Assembly (NCBI GenBank): GCA_947172415.1
Contig: OX359199.1
Coordinates: forward strand, 460,001-524,000
Direction of reading: 5' to 3'
Source of the DNA: Chondrosia reniformis
Lineage: Eukaryota; Porifera; Demospongiae; Chondrillida; Chondrillidae
DNA: 64,000 nucleotides
Part shown: one piece after another, positions 26,770-38,043 of the stretch
Layout: each line of letters starts with the position of its first letter
Position numbering within the stretch: position 1 is the first letter of the stretch
Program-made: the position numbers and the translations under genes
The notes under the pieces: generated by a model
Database searches by the model: none
Told to the model about the DNA's origin: nothing
What the model saw: the letters and a program-made list of their open reading frames with translations, nothing else

Positions 26770-29700
26770 TTAGAAACGCTGGTACCCACTGTCTTGATTT
26801 CCACTATCCTCAAAGAGACCTGTGTAGGGAAGATAGAAGAGCCATTAAATAATTATCCACAACCTTTTACTTTATTTACTAGCAGTGAAACTTCATTTAA
26901 TACATTAAAACTACTTATTTATGTTAAATAGGTGTTCAGATAAACAATTATAAATGTTAGTAGTAATAATAACAGTACTATCAGATAGCAAATCTATCAC
27001 TGGATTAGCTATTATGTATACATATACTTGTGTGTATACTACTTGTAACTACTGGATAGTGCTATAAGATTGAGAAGGCTATTTGTATGTGGTCCAGTTA
27101 CATATATCAGGCGGTCCCCATATTGAGCGGTGTACAAGTATTAAGACACAGACAAACAGAGGACCAGACCTTATACGTGTATGACGTACATATGTAGCTA
27201 CAGATTATCAATCAAAGGAGTGCTAATGTAGTATATTCTGGTGACCACCTATCTATGAGTACATATACCATTACACCAAGCCACCATCTTTAACCACACA
27301 TTAGTACTATTTCTATGGTCTCTTTAATAACACTCCACCCAAATTGTCACACTCATAACATACAAGTTTTAAATAATTTTTGTAATTTAATAATTTTAAA
27401 TTAAAGGACACAGCTACAGAGGTAGAAAGGAACAGAGATAGAAGCTTTCCAGTACGTATGTACGTACGTATGTCATACACTGAGCTCACCATATTTCTTC
27501 TTAATTTCTTCTCTCCTTGCTGCCTTCTCCTCCTTCTTTCTGGCATGTGTCTCCTTGATGGCCTCTCTCTCCCTCTGGTATCTGTACTCATTGCGTGCAA
27601 GGAGTCTAAGTGAGGGGAGGGGAAGGTCAAGTGGGAGGGACAGTGGGAGGAGATCAAGGTGTGGGTGTGGATAGTGCAAACTTAATAATAGAGGCCATTT
27701 TTTGGTTGGGGCATCTTTTAACTTGTCGAGCGTCTAAAAAGAAATCCTTATTCTATTAATAGAGGCTATATGGTAAAGGTAGAGGTAAAGGAGGGGCTGT
27801 GGGTTGTTGAAGTGTGATGTATTCCTCTGGCTACCAAAGGTGTATCCTGTAGCAGGACTGGGTAGAGTGGTACTGTATGTCAGTGGTGTACTTCCACACT
27901 GACAGGTAAACCAGGGCATGAGATACAGATTGTTATTAATAGAATAAGGATTTCTTCCAATTGCATCAAACTTATCTTTTGGATGGTTTGCTGAAGAAGA
28001 CCCCCAGGGTCAAAACGTCCGACGGAACAGAGAACAGAAACTGCGTCTTTAGACGCTCAAAATTATCGAAAGATGAACCATCCAAAAGATAAATTGTTTT
28101 TACCTCTCCAAGTCTAATAGCCTACTGATGACCTACATACTTGTGTACTAAGCCTACTACTGATGACCTACATACTTGTGCACTAAGCCTACTACTGATG
28201 ACCTACATACTTGTGTACTAAGCCTACTACTGATGACCTACATACTTGTGTACTAAGCCTACTACTGATGACCTACATACTTGTGTACTAAGCCTACTAC
28301 TGATGACCTACATACTTGTGTACTAAGCCTACTACTGATGACCTACATACTTGTGTACTAAGCCTACTACTGATGACCTACATACTTGTGTACTAAGCCT
28401 ACTACTGATGACCTACATACTTGTGTACTAAGCCTACTACTGATCACACATCACAAGTATTCTAAACACTCTCTACTTTCAAATAAAAAGGGACATGAAA
28501 GTGAATGTACCAGGAGAGCTATACTATGACCAACCAATAACCTCACTAGGGACGGACCTTTATAAGGAGGATAAGTCTTTAAAGACTTCAAACTACATCT
28601 CCAAGCCAAATTACTGTATCTTTCCAGTACTATAGAATTCATCAAAACGTGATATGGTATACGTATAATGTATCATTACATCACTTGATACAACACGTTT
28701 TGATGAATTCTATAGTACTGGAAATACACAGTAATTTGGCTTGAGTACATATGTACGTACATACCTTCATCAATCGTACGAATGAGTAAGACCCTACAAT
28801 TAACATCAATGTTACCCTCACACAATAGTACAGAGTAGTGGGTGATGTCACAGTTATATACGTATGTCTCTCAACCCACTCTTTCCTCCTCCTCCTGCAG
28901 ACACAGATGATGCAGCAGAAGGTGACACAGCAACAGGAGATAATGAGCACAATGAAGAGTGCCAATAGAACTGCAATGACTATTCCATTCACTAGAGAAC
29001 CAGAAAAGGGAAGAGATCACTTTGTGGTAGATATTGACACATTCACACATACGTAGCGAAAGAAAATAACTATATATACTTCCTGTAATGTACAATAGGG
29101 TCTCGTAACTGATGTTGAGGTCTTTGAGATAGCTCTTTTTTAGACTTTTGAGCGTCTAATGCTATAGTGCCGTTTCCAGCCCCACTTCCAGTCGCCATTA
29201 AGAGACTACTAATGTTAAGGCCTCTAGTATGCAGCTATTCAGGACCTGTTCCCATGGTAACACTAGTCACAAATAAGGTTCTAATGGTGACCATCTGCAC
29301 CACTGTCTAGTCTGAATTGTGGCTAAGGAACACACGAATAAACTACATGAAAACATGAAATGCGTGAATAAGCTACACACCATTTCCTAAAGACACAGTT
29401 AACATCATACGAGGCTAAGGTAATAGACTTTAATCCTAGATTATTTACTTATTGAAAACCTATACAGTTTTGGATGTATACTTGTAACAGAAAGCACTGT
29501 GTGTTCAATAGGTAAAGAGATCACACTATACAGTATACAAGTAGATACAGAATTACCAGGAGCTGTAGTGTGGAGTGGCTGTATGCAACAGCCATATGTA
29601 CCTAGTACAAAACGGTTAAAGTTTAAGAGCTACGTACACAGTCACATGAGCAATTGGTAAGAATAGCGATAAGGATTAATTGCTGACTGTACACAATGTA

Positions 29701-32197
29701 CAATTCATTGAAGTGAAGAATGTTAAGAATTTCACTTTATCTATAGCTTCTATAAATATCTTATCAGTGAGAATGCATTATTATCACCTCCCAACCAGTG
29801 ACAGATATCAAAACAAAGAAGAATTCACTTCTTAATATGGTAATCACTGAGTCATACAGCCAGAGCAAAGGGGTTGACAAACATGCTCCATTAATAGGTT
29901 TAACTACAGCCAACCTAATGCACAGCTAAAAACCATCAATTAGCAGTGTAACAACAATAACAACATCTAATATTACCCAGCCAATAATTTTGTATCATTT
30001 TAAATGCAATATTCCCTCTATTACCATCAAATTGGGGAGCATTCAAATGCTGGCATTATAACAAGCTAGGTTAGGAGATTTCTTCCAACTGTTTGACAAC
30101 AACAGTCAACTAAGAGGCTACAAAGAGCTGAATTAAACAAATATTGACAGTACAGACATTTAACATTTGACAATTCAAATAATACACTTGTAAGCTATCA
30201 ATCACTATATGTACATAACATGTACATAAGTTGACACTATCACTTCATCAATCTACTTAAGCCATGTACCATGAGGATTTGGCGCAACCATTATCTATGA
30301 AGCTACCCTCAAAATGTAACTATAACATGGCGCTATAGGCAGGCCATTACCAGAGTGAGTGAGTACGTCAACACAGACACATTCCAGTGAGTGCATGCTG
30401 CTGCAAGATTAACGTTCGTGGTCACTGTGGAACCACTCACACATTACTACTAGCAGTTGCATTACAGAGACAGGCTGCACACGCAACACACTGCGGTGGT
30501 CAGACACATATATCTCTTTATTGAATATACATGTATGTTGTATGAAGTGCGATGGCTCAACAATATTAACATAATTCTTAGTGATTCAAACTCTGGAGGC
30601 AGATTAAATATATATCAATCGTAACATTATATTAAACCTAATGTAGAGCCATATGTAATTAGCTGTGACAGTGGCAGAAGAGAATCTGGCTGGTTGTCGG
30701 GACACAGAGAAAGGTTGTCTATACTTACGTGTGCACTGGCCCCACTTCCAGTTATAGCCTGGACATGATGTAATGTCTGTCAGGAAGGCAGCTCGAGAGG
30801 CGTCTTGACAAGTCTTGTGTCCTGATGCTGGCTTGTCACAGTAGAAGCACTACAAATAACAAATTCATATTTACACAGAAGAAAGTCATTAAATGAGTAA
30901 GTGTATGTACACATGTGTCCTGGCTTAGTGGAGCAGAAGAAGAACGAAAAGAAAAGACTCCTGTATCTTCATCCAAAGCTCTCTCCAGGTTTAGTTCCCC
31001 TATAGGCTCTCTTTACAGAGTAGGCCTAGCATGTAGGAAAATGGTGTATTAGATGTTTCATGTGTGTGTATGTGCATATGTGACAAATAGGGAGGCGATG
31101 CCATAGAGAGTACAAATGGCAGTCGCTTACTTACTCCAGTTGATCTGATACACTCCTCGCAGTCTGTAGCATTAGGTGCAGATGCACATGTAGACTCTAC
31201 AAGAATAATAGACATTCAATAATTTAACAGTCGTATACCTTTAAACTGTAATAGAACAGTAAGTCCTTCTTAAAACTAAAATATGTACAGTCAAAATGTA
31301 CTACATACATTACGTATACTACATCAGTTTATAAACTCATTAGTAATCTGATGAATATTAGAAGTACCATTCCGTGGGTCCCTACATCTCCCTACCTCTC
31401 ATCTACCTTATCCATAAAATATGGTCAGTCATTACTATTCGACTAAACTAATCACATTTTAATGGACTACCAGACAGAAGGCTCGCTCACTTAACCAATT
31501 AGGCGTGCATCCTCAATCACAAATAGCATGCAGTATTACTTAACTCAGTTATGCAAAAGACGGTTTTGTTGTCCCATTTTCAGTAGAAATACAATTACAT
31601 GTTATAACGCACCCGTACAAATGCTCCGTTACACCAACGTCACTTGTGATATAATAGTTTCTTTAAAAACTCTCTTCACTATTCAAAGCCAATTCAATTT
31701 ATATTACGACAAAGATATAAACATCGCTGTATTCAAGTCAAGAGGCTATACCACAGTTGATTGAAGTGGTATTAAAATTAACCAACCACTCTAACTTTAT
31801 TCCATTCGACTAGCGATTTAAATAGTTCAGACTAGCCATTAGAGATAACTACTCAATTAATCTGAAATTACCACAGTCAACTTTATTAATAATAAACTTT
31901 ACACTTTATATTTTCGACATTCTATTCTGCATCCAGTGAGAGGAGCCCATAATTAGAACAATGCTTACCTAAAACATATATTATCTGGACCAGCATTCTA
32001 ATTATTGTAATAGGGATACATTAGCGAGAAGGAGTCACATTTATTGGCGATTTTACTAATATTTTATTTTCATCCTTTTTCGAGCGCTGAAGGAATTTCT
32101 TCGCAACCTTCTTTCTCCAATGTTACTTACCTTGAGCTAATGTCTGTTCAAAAAACAAAAAGGAGACAGCCACGGCCACAAAAATAAAGGCTTTCAT
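26770..32197 (-). CDS. PTTG1IP: PTTG1-interacting protein homologue (PSI domain, one TM; 6 exons)
   Basis: Exons 32197-32131, 31196-31135, 30849-30729, 28991-28862, 27605-27490 and 26819-26770 join in frame to 181 residues; human PTTG1IP has 180. Order: signal peptide (MKAFIFVAVAVSFLFF), Cys-rich PSI-like ectodomain (C-x-x-C pattern in DCEECIRSTGCFYC and a final WKWGQC), a transmembrane helix from about 86 (GIVIAVLLALFIVLIIS), a Cys cluster then RRRRK, and a charged helix ending REEIKKKYGLFED and a Tyr/Phe C-terminus. The tail parallels human EIRKKYGLFKEE. In vertebrates the protein binds securin and helps move it to the nucleus. Whether that holds here is unknown. Its ATG is 124 bp from that of PSME3, on the opposite strand. 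Introns hold repeats, including a large palindrome. Confidence 0.9.
27715..28110 (+). mobile_element. Penelope-like element remnant / foldback, family R2
   Basis: 27741-27760 and 27935-27954 are perfect 20-bp inverted repeats (GAAATCCTTATTCTATTAAT). 27955-28095 then carries the phrase GGTCAAAACGT, then GACGCTCAAAA and TATCGAAAG, which also occurs at the end of the element at 56.7-57.3 kb. ATCTTTTGGATGGTT and AACCATCCAAAAGAT bracket that piece as inverted repeats. It is a terminal, non-coding fragment in a PTTG1IP intron. Confidence 0.5.
28120..28441. repeat. 35-bp minisatellite, about 9 units (PTTG1IP intron)
   Basis: Unit ACTGATGACCTACATACTTG plus TGTACTAAGCCTACT, almost perfectly conserved. 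Confidence 0.95.
28602..28743. repeat. Long palindrome, two 50-bp arms
   Basis: Arms 28602-28651 and 28694-28743 are inverted copies (for example CAAGCCAAATTACTGT versus ACAGTAATTTGGCTTG) with a few mismatches and a 42-bp spacer. A separate perfect palindrome AAGTCTTTAAAGACTT lies at 28573-28588. It is intronic in PTTG1IP and could be a foldback element. Confidence 0.9.
30915..31065 (-). repeat. Dispersed repeat family R1, copy 3 (truncated)
   Basis: Same orientation as copy 1. It matches around AGACTCCTGTATCTTCATCC, CCCTATAGGCTCT and AGCATGTAGGAAAATGGTGT. It lies about 70 bp from PTTG1IP exon 2. Confidence 0.7.
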
Positions 32198-32321
32198 TAC
32201 GGCACAGAAACACTCAAAGTTTATAAGAATTACTGTCTTCCTCAAATCACTGACTACATACGTCACCAAAACTAACACGTGACTTTAGCCGCGGCGGGAC
32301 GTCCCGAATATACAAGTAAAA
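32198..32321. promoter_or_regulatory. Divergent promoter of PTTG1IP and PSME3
   Basis: 124 bp separate the two start codons. It contains ACGTCACC (CRE-like), AACACGTGAC (E-box) and GC-rich CCGCGGCGGGACG. No TATA box, as expected of a housekeeping bidirectional promoter. Confidence 0.6.
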
Positions 32322-35067
32322 ATGGATGCGAAGAAGGTAGGGCATTTAACCTAGGCTGAGATCTCGTTACAATCAAACTCCTTTCTTATATATCTTTCTG
32401 TTTAGACCGTATATTTGGAGGAAGTCGAAAAGAAAAGAGAGGGCATCTTGCAAAACGTAAGTAACTATAAATCCGCTTCGTGTTTCTCTTTTAGGATCGG
32501 TATCTGATTGGTTACCACTTCTCTTTCAATTAGGCGGAGAAAGAGGTATTAGAGTATTTTCCTAAAAAGGTTAAAGAACTGGACGAAATTCTTCAGGTTT
32601 GTGAAATTGCAGTACAACTATTACGTCAGTTTAAGTTTTATTAGTTGAACAAAGAGAGACATTTAATTAGTAACATGGATTCCAGTCTTTGTCAGCGCGA
32701 CTCCATCTTATACTCACACACTAATTCGTTCTCTCAAACACTTAAATCTTAATTCAAGTCTCTCTCTCCCTCTTGAAAGGGTGATGTATTTGCTGTAAAG
32801 AAAATGGAGGAGGTTAAGAATGACTGGAGTGCGGTGTGTCCTAATCTTGAGAAGTCAAATGGTCCCTCATCAGATGACACAGATGTGAGTGTCTGCCCTC
32901 AAACTGGACCTCAAAATGGTGGAAATGTGTGTGTAGTGATATCCCATTCTGTCTCCAGGTGTTGCCAGCCAAACGTAGGAAAACTGAAGATTCAGCACCC
33001 ACTGCCATGTCACAGCCTGTCACTGTCCAGTCCAATAAGGTATACCCCAAACTACCTCTTTAATTAGTGTATGCCTTGTATACAGTATGCACATACCTTG
33101 TATATAGTATGCACATACCTTGTATGTACTGTATTCAGTGTGCGTGTGTACATGTGATATTTTTGTATGAATGACTGTTTATTATACTGTATTACTGATA
33201 CCTTATATCTTGTGTTCTTATATCTATTACTGGTGCTCTTATTTTCAATTAGAGACTCACTGCAATGATTGATATGCTAAAGCCAATACTAGTGGATATA
33301 GCACAAAGACTTAATGTAGTGAGTATACAGTATGTTAGTAATAGTTATATACTTATAAAGTATGTTATATGTAGTAGTAGTATGGGTTTTATAATTAGTT
33401 TGAAATCCCTAAATCTATTATGTATGTATGTTCATGTGATTTATGTGCATTTATATGTTAATACTGGTGTAGCTACAATACATTTACCATATTATTATTA
33501 CATTATCTACCAAGTCTGTTTACTTGTTAGATCAAATCATGGATAATGCTTCTGGTTCCTAAAATTGAAGACGGAAACAATTTTGGTGTTTCCATTCAAG
33601 TGAGTACAAGTATATACACACAGTAACAGATAGGTTACAGGGCTGCAAATGAAAATTTTCAAAATTTAGGGGGGTAATGGTTGAAGCAATTTAGGGGGTT
33701 CCCAAAAGTCTAGGGAATGTCCCCCTGCCTCTCCCCCGTCTATACAGTCCTGGGTTATATAGAGATGGTTATCTATTATATAAGGTATTATAAAGTGGTG
33801 TCCCACTAAGTTGGCTAGGAAAAGTGACACAAGAGGTCTATTTCTATCTATAAATGGTAAAGATCTAGCCGTCTTTGTCAATTGTGGCTTTTAAAATTAG
33901 TGCCAGAAGCCAATGTAAATATTCTAAGGATCTCATGTGATCTATTTACTGCTCTACTTCAGGAGGATGTACTTGCTGAGATTGTGAAGGCTGAGAGTGA
34001 TGCTATAACTTACCTTGACCAGCTAAATAAGTGAGCACTTGTGCAAGACAGGATTTAATTACTTGTGGTTTGATTATCACTTTATTATGTCCCACCAGTG
34101 GAGATGGTTTTGTATATCACTTTATGTTTTTATTACCTTAATAGGTATTTCTTCACTAGAGGAAAAATGGTTTCTAAAGTACTAAAGTATCCTAGAATTG
34201 TAAGTGTGATACAGTGTGTGTCTGTAGCTATCTATCTCGTGACTTTTTTGAATGTATGAAAGATTTCGGTGCAGAACTTCTTTTTTGGTGTGCATTTCAA
34301 CATTCAACTTTGTGGCTCTTCTTCAGTAACTGCTGGTCAGAAGGAATCTCCCTCTACACTTGTTTTCACCATTTTTGAAACATTTTGAAAAAAAAAGATG
34401 AAAAATATAATTACAACACAGTTTAAAGAAATCCTTACTTGATAATACGTACATACAGTTGTATGTATGTTAGTATATATAGTACACGTACGTATGTAGT
34501 ATTGTTTGTATGTGTGTAGTGTGATTACAGAAGAGCTATTGATGAATATGATGAGAAACTGTTTCACAACTACAGACTGATCCTTCTAGAAGTACAAAAC
34601 ACATATGTAAGTACATGTATGTATAGGCAGTGTCTTGTAGTCCAGACCCTACATCACCTCCATTTTTATTTATGACATACTGTAATCATCTAGCGAGATA
34701 GGTGTGGATGGGGCTATTCAGTGTCTTGTAGTCCAGACCCTACATCACCTCCATTTTTATTTATGACATACTGTAATCATCTAGCGAGATAGGTGTGGAT
34801 GGGGCTATTCAGTGTCTTGTAGTCCAGACCCTACATCACCTCCATTTTATTTATGATAATTATCTACATACGTAGTGTGTATGGGGGCTGTTAAACAATT
34901 GTTGACTCTATTTGGCTATACAGTGTCTTGTAGTCCAGACCCTACATCATCTCCATTTTATTTTTACTATATTTGGTCTTCTGTAGCTCTGTATCCATGA
35001 TATTATATTTAAGAATATAGAGAAGATTAGGCAGCCGCGGAACTATCACACAGGATCTCTGTATTGA
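32322..35067 (+). CDS. PSME3: Proteasome activator PA28-gamma type (11 exons)
   Basis: Exons: 32322-32336, 32406-32456, 32534-32596, 32780-32884, 32959-33039, 33253-33315, 33531-33599, 33963-34030, 34145-34199, 34520-34606, 34987-35067. They join in frame to 245 residues (PA28-gamma is about 254). The family forms a heptameric cap that opens the 20S proteasome, mainly in the nucleus for the gamma type. Supporting matches: EYFPKKVKELDEILQ, a basic LPAKRRKTED segment (nuclear-localisation-like, in place of the KEKE loop), MIDMLKPILVDIAQRLN, the activation loop in KIEDGNNFGVSIQ, SDAITYLDQLNKYFFTRGK, DYRRAIDEYDEKL and a C-terminal SLY that parallels vertebrate TLY. Bilaterian gamma and alpha/beta types cannot be fully separated for an early animal, but NLS and C-terminus favour gamma. 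The first coding exon is only 15 bp. Confidence 0.93.
34627..34960. repeat. About 94-bp tandem repeat (PSME3 last intron)
   Basis: CAGTGTCTTGTAGTCCAGAC followed by CCTACATCACCTCC occurs at about 34628, 34720, 34810 and 34919. The first two units are almost identical and the last two are shortened. Confidence 0.85.
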
Positions 35068-35519
35068 CTTGTGACTGAGCTATTGAAATGACTCACACAA
35101 TCCAGCACTTTAATTTCACTGTATTCATTTCGAAAAGATCTTAATAATTATTCCAATAATGAGCAAGGCACCCTTTTCAGCAAATATTTTAAATTTTTCA
35201 CAGCTTGCATGGTGGTAGCACTCATATACGTACATAGCCTAAGTTATCCTATCTTTGTAATGTGTAGTAATGGCAATTCCCAATAGAGCTTATAATTAAA
35301 TTATGATTCAGATTGATGTATTAACTTTCCTACCAACAGATGGCTTACTTTTTATTGTATATACACAGTAGAATGTATAAAAATTCCTCAACATTTATAT
35401 ATAGTATCCCTTGCAATTCCCATATAAATATACGTATATATCAGAGCTGGAGATATGTAGCTCATTTCAAATTATACACGAAGATCTAGAGTCAGTTCTT
35501 TCTGTACTATATAGATATC
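35068..35519. other. Intergenic, AT-rich
   Basis: No gene recognised. The 5' leader of the first caspase-fold gene probably lies at the right end. Confidence 0.5.
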
Positions 35520-36251
35520 ATGTCTGCTCCAATTCTGAAACAGCCCTCTGTTGAAATGCTCATATCTGCAGCCAGATCTTTTACACTTTTGTCATCCGCT
35601 GCTGATGTTAAGAGTATGGTCACTTTTGCCAGAGATAGAAGATTTAAAGTGAGGTCTGTTTTGACAAATGACCAAAGCTTTGAAGTTCCAAAAGAGAATA
35701 ATATTCGATATAACAGCAAGGCAGAATTCAGAAAAGAGTTTACAAGTTTTCTTTCACAGTCTGACAAAGATTACCTTATCTTCTACTATTCTGGCCATGG
35801 TACGGCTAATTGGAACCGGAAGACAAAGCAGAATGAAGAATATCTCTGTCTAAACAATAATGTGTCAGAGTTTTACAAGGACTCTGAACTCACTGAGGAC
35901 ATTGACAGATACTTGAAACCCTTGACCACCTTGTATCTAGTGGTGGATGCATGCAGAGCTGGTGGAGTATTGAATCTATGGCAGTTGGATGTTCGCTTTC
36001 AAAACACGGTGGTACTCTTTTCAGGCTCCAACTCTGAGATATCTGCTTACGATGACTGGGACAGTCCTGGAGGAGCATTCACTAATGCATTTATTAGTAG
36101 TGCTCATCAAGGGAGAAGGCTTTATGAAATAGCTCAAGATGTGCTTGAGGAGCTCTTTCGGCCAAGTGATCGGTTGCCAGTATCCCCAGCAGTGCAGTAC
36201 TGCAGACCTGACGTCTGTACCACTCCATTTTGTGGTTCACTTTTTAAATAA
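35520..36251 (+). CDS. Caspase-fold (metacaspase-like, peptidase C14) protein 1
   Basis: Single exon, 243 residues. The catalytic His is in FYYSGHG (about residue 94) and the catalytic Cys in VVDACRAGG (about 143), which is the metacaspase layout (YSGHG ... DACxSG) rather than the QACRG of animal caspases. ELTEDIDRYL and VVLFSGSNSEISAYDD are shared by all three genes of the cluster. The protein is essentially one p20-like domain plus a short C-terminal part, with no death-fold prodomain. Metacaspases cleave after Arg/Lys; activity here is predicted, not shown. First of three tandem, same-strand paralogues. Intronless in an otherwise intron-rich neighbourhood, so it may have spread by retroposition or been acquired. 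Confidence 0.85.
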   Translation: MSAPILKQPSVEMLISAARSFTLLSSAADVKSMVTFARDRRFKVRSVLTNDQSFEVPKENNIRYNSKAEFRKEFTSFLSQSDKDYLIFYYSGHGTANWNRKTKQNEEYLCLNNNVSEFYKDSELTEDIDRYLKPLTTLYLVVDACRAGGVLNLWQLDVRFQNTVVLFSGSNSEISAYDDWDSPGGAFTNAFISSAHQGRRLYEIAQDVLEELFRPSDRLPVSPAVQYCRPDVCTTPFCGSLFK

Positions 36252-37065
36252 CCACTATTGGCTGTATGCAACATTATATAGTATTTGAACTGAATTATTA
36301 CATTTTCTGAATTTGGGTACATTTTTGGTTACTGTATGTACAAAAAGAATGGAAATTAATTTAAGGGATGAATTACTAGCATTAAATAAATTCATGATCA
36401 CGAGTATAAACACACGCATAAAAGTTCCACTCATAACTTTCTCTTGAGTGCGTGTGTATATGGTATGGGCATGTAATCATGTAACTTGCATATATAACTT
36501 GTTATATTATATATATATATTTCACATTTGTACAGATACATTACTTGATATTGGATGTGATATGCTAATTTTCCGATCTGTTTTGAGTGATAATGAATGG
36601 AATATCTTCTGAATAGATCTTATATAAGTTTGCGTGATCAATTAGAACTATGAGATATTGTGCATATAGTAGGACAATCACTTATGTTATATCAGCAGTT
36701 GAATGCCCGTGTTCTCGGATAGGTGATTCATATCTTTCCTAAAGTAGATTAACTGAATAGTTATAAAGGGTCTTATTTCAACAATACCTTGATATATTTA
36801 ATTATATAATATATGGATATATACGTACATATTTTAACTATAAATAAAAATGGTCATGATAAAGGCTGTGCATGGACTATACAATAACTGCAATATATAT
36901 ATTAAACCTCTAAATATTGATTAATATCCAATGTATGTATACATATATACTGTATACGTAGCTGGAAATAAACAATAATACAAAAGTTCCCAAATCCAAA
37001 GATTTGTGATTCTGCCCTTGTCATCCTGAAACAGACAGTTTAGTTTCCTCTTTGAATGGTATAAG
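36252..37065. other. Spacer between caspase-fold genes
   Basis: AT-rich, with TATATA runs (36509-36522) and no ORF of note. Confidence 0.5.
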
Positions 37066-37773
37066 ATGGCAACCCCAAAAATTGAGATGCTTTTAGTAGG
37101 AGCCAGCAAAACAGAGAGACCAGACACAGGGATAATCAAGGACATTAACTGTATGCTAAACTTTGCTACTCTACATAGTATAAAAGTCAGAAATGTTCTT
37201 GTTAATTTTGATGCTGCTGGTGGGACCTTTTCAGGGAATCCACCTGTATCAAACTTTCATGGGAGAAGAAGGCAGTTCAGGAACACTTTTCGTGATTTCC
37301 TTCAAGACTCTGCAGCAGACTTTCTCATCCTCTACTATTCTGGTGAGGGAGACGCACGATGGGACTCTTCACGGAACTGCAGTAAGGAGTATTTGAAGTT
37401 ATCTGAGATGAGGCTGAACTGGTATTATGACACTCAACTGACAGATGATATAGACAACGCCCTTCCTGAGGGTAAAACCCTTTATCTGGTCATAGACTCC
37501 AGCCGGGCAGGAGGTGTGATCAACCTATGGGAACTGGATTGCAGATTGGAGTGTAACGTGATACTCTTTGCAGGCTCAAATGCAGAGTTATCGGTAGAAG
37601 AGAATCAAAGAACTGCAAGCAAGTTCACAGCTACCTTCTGCTCTTCAGCAGAGCCGGGTAAAGCACTATACAGTATTGCAGAAGACATTCTTGGAGCAAC
37701 CAAAGATGATCGATATTCTCCAGCTGTGAGATATGGACAGCCAAAGCTATGTGTAGCTACGTTTGGCCAGTGA
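37066..37773 (+). CDS. Caspase-fold protein 2, catalytically dead by sequence
   Basis: Single exon, 235 residues, intact frame. It aligns along its length with the flanking genes (AADFLILYYSG, TQLTDDIDNALPEGKTLYLVID, GGVINLWELDCRL, VILFAGSNAELS). The catalytic His position is Glu (YYSGEG for YYSGHG) and the catalytic Cys position is Ser (IDSSRAGG for DACRAGG). Both dyad residues are therefore replaced while the frame and fold-determining residues are kept. That suggests a retained pseudo-enzyme, for example a regulator or decoy, rather than a decaying pseudogene. This is an inference. Confidence 0.83.
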   Translation: MATPKIEMLLVGASKTERPDTGIIKDINCMLNFATLHSIKVRNVLVNFDAAGGTFSGNPPVSNFHGRRRQFRNTFRDFLQDSAADFLILYYSGEGDARWDSSRNCSKEYLKLSEMRLNWYYDTQLTDDIDNALPEGKTLYLVIDSSRAGGVINLWELDCRLECNVILFAGSNAELSVEENQRTASKFTATFCSSAEPGKALYSIAEDILGATKDDRYSPAVRYGQPKLCVATFGQ

Positions 37774-38043
37774 TCTGACTAACAAGAGATAATTCTGTAG
37801 TCATTATTATTATATGCTAGCCATACCATATATATTGTAAATTTCAAGTATGTTTTAATCTTGAGATATTACTATCTGTAACTTTGCAGGTATATATATA
37901 TCAATGATATAATTAAGTAGCTTCGACAGATATGGTCAATAACATGTAAACCTCCTATGGCCGCACAAGTATTGTTGTAGCTCATATACACACGTTTATC
38001 ACACTTGTGGTTTCTATATCAGCTGACCAAAATTTCCGTCAAG

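Noticed and set aside
26770-27605. Complexin-like helix (EEIKKKYG)
   Set aside because: The whole six-exon model with signal peptide, PSI region, membrane helix and KKYGLF tail fits PTTG1IP, and length agrees.
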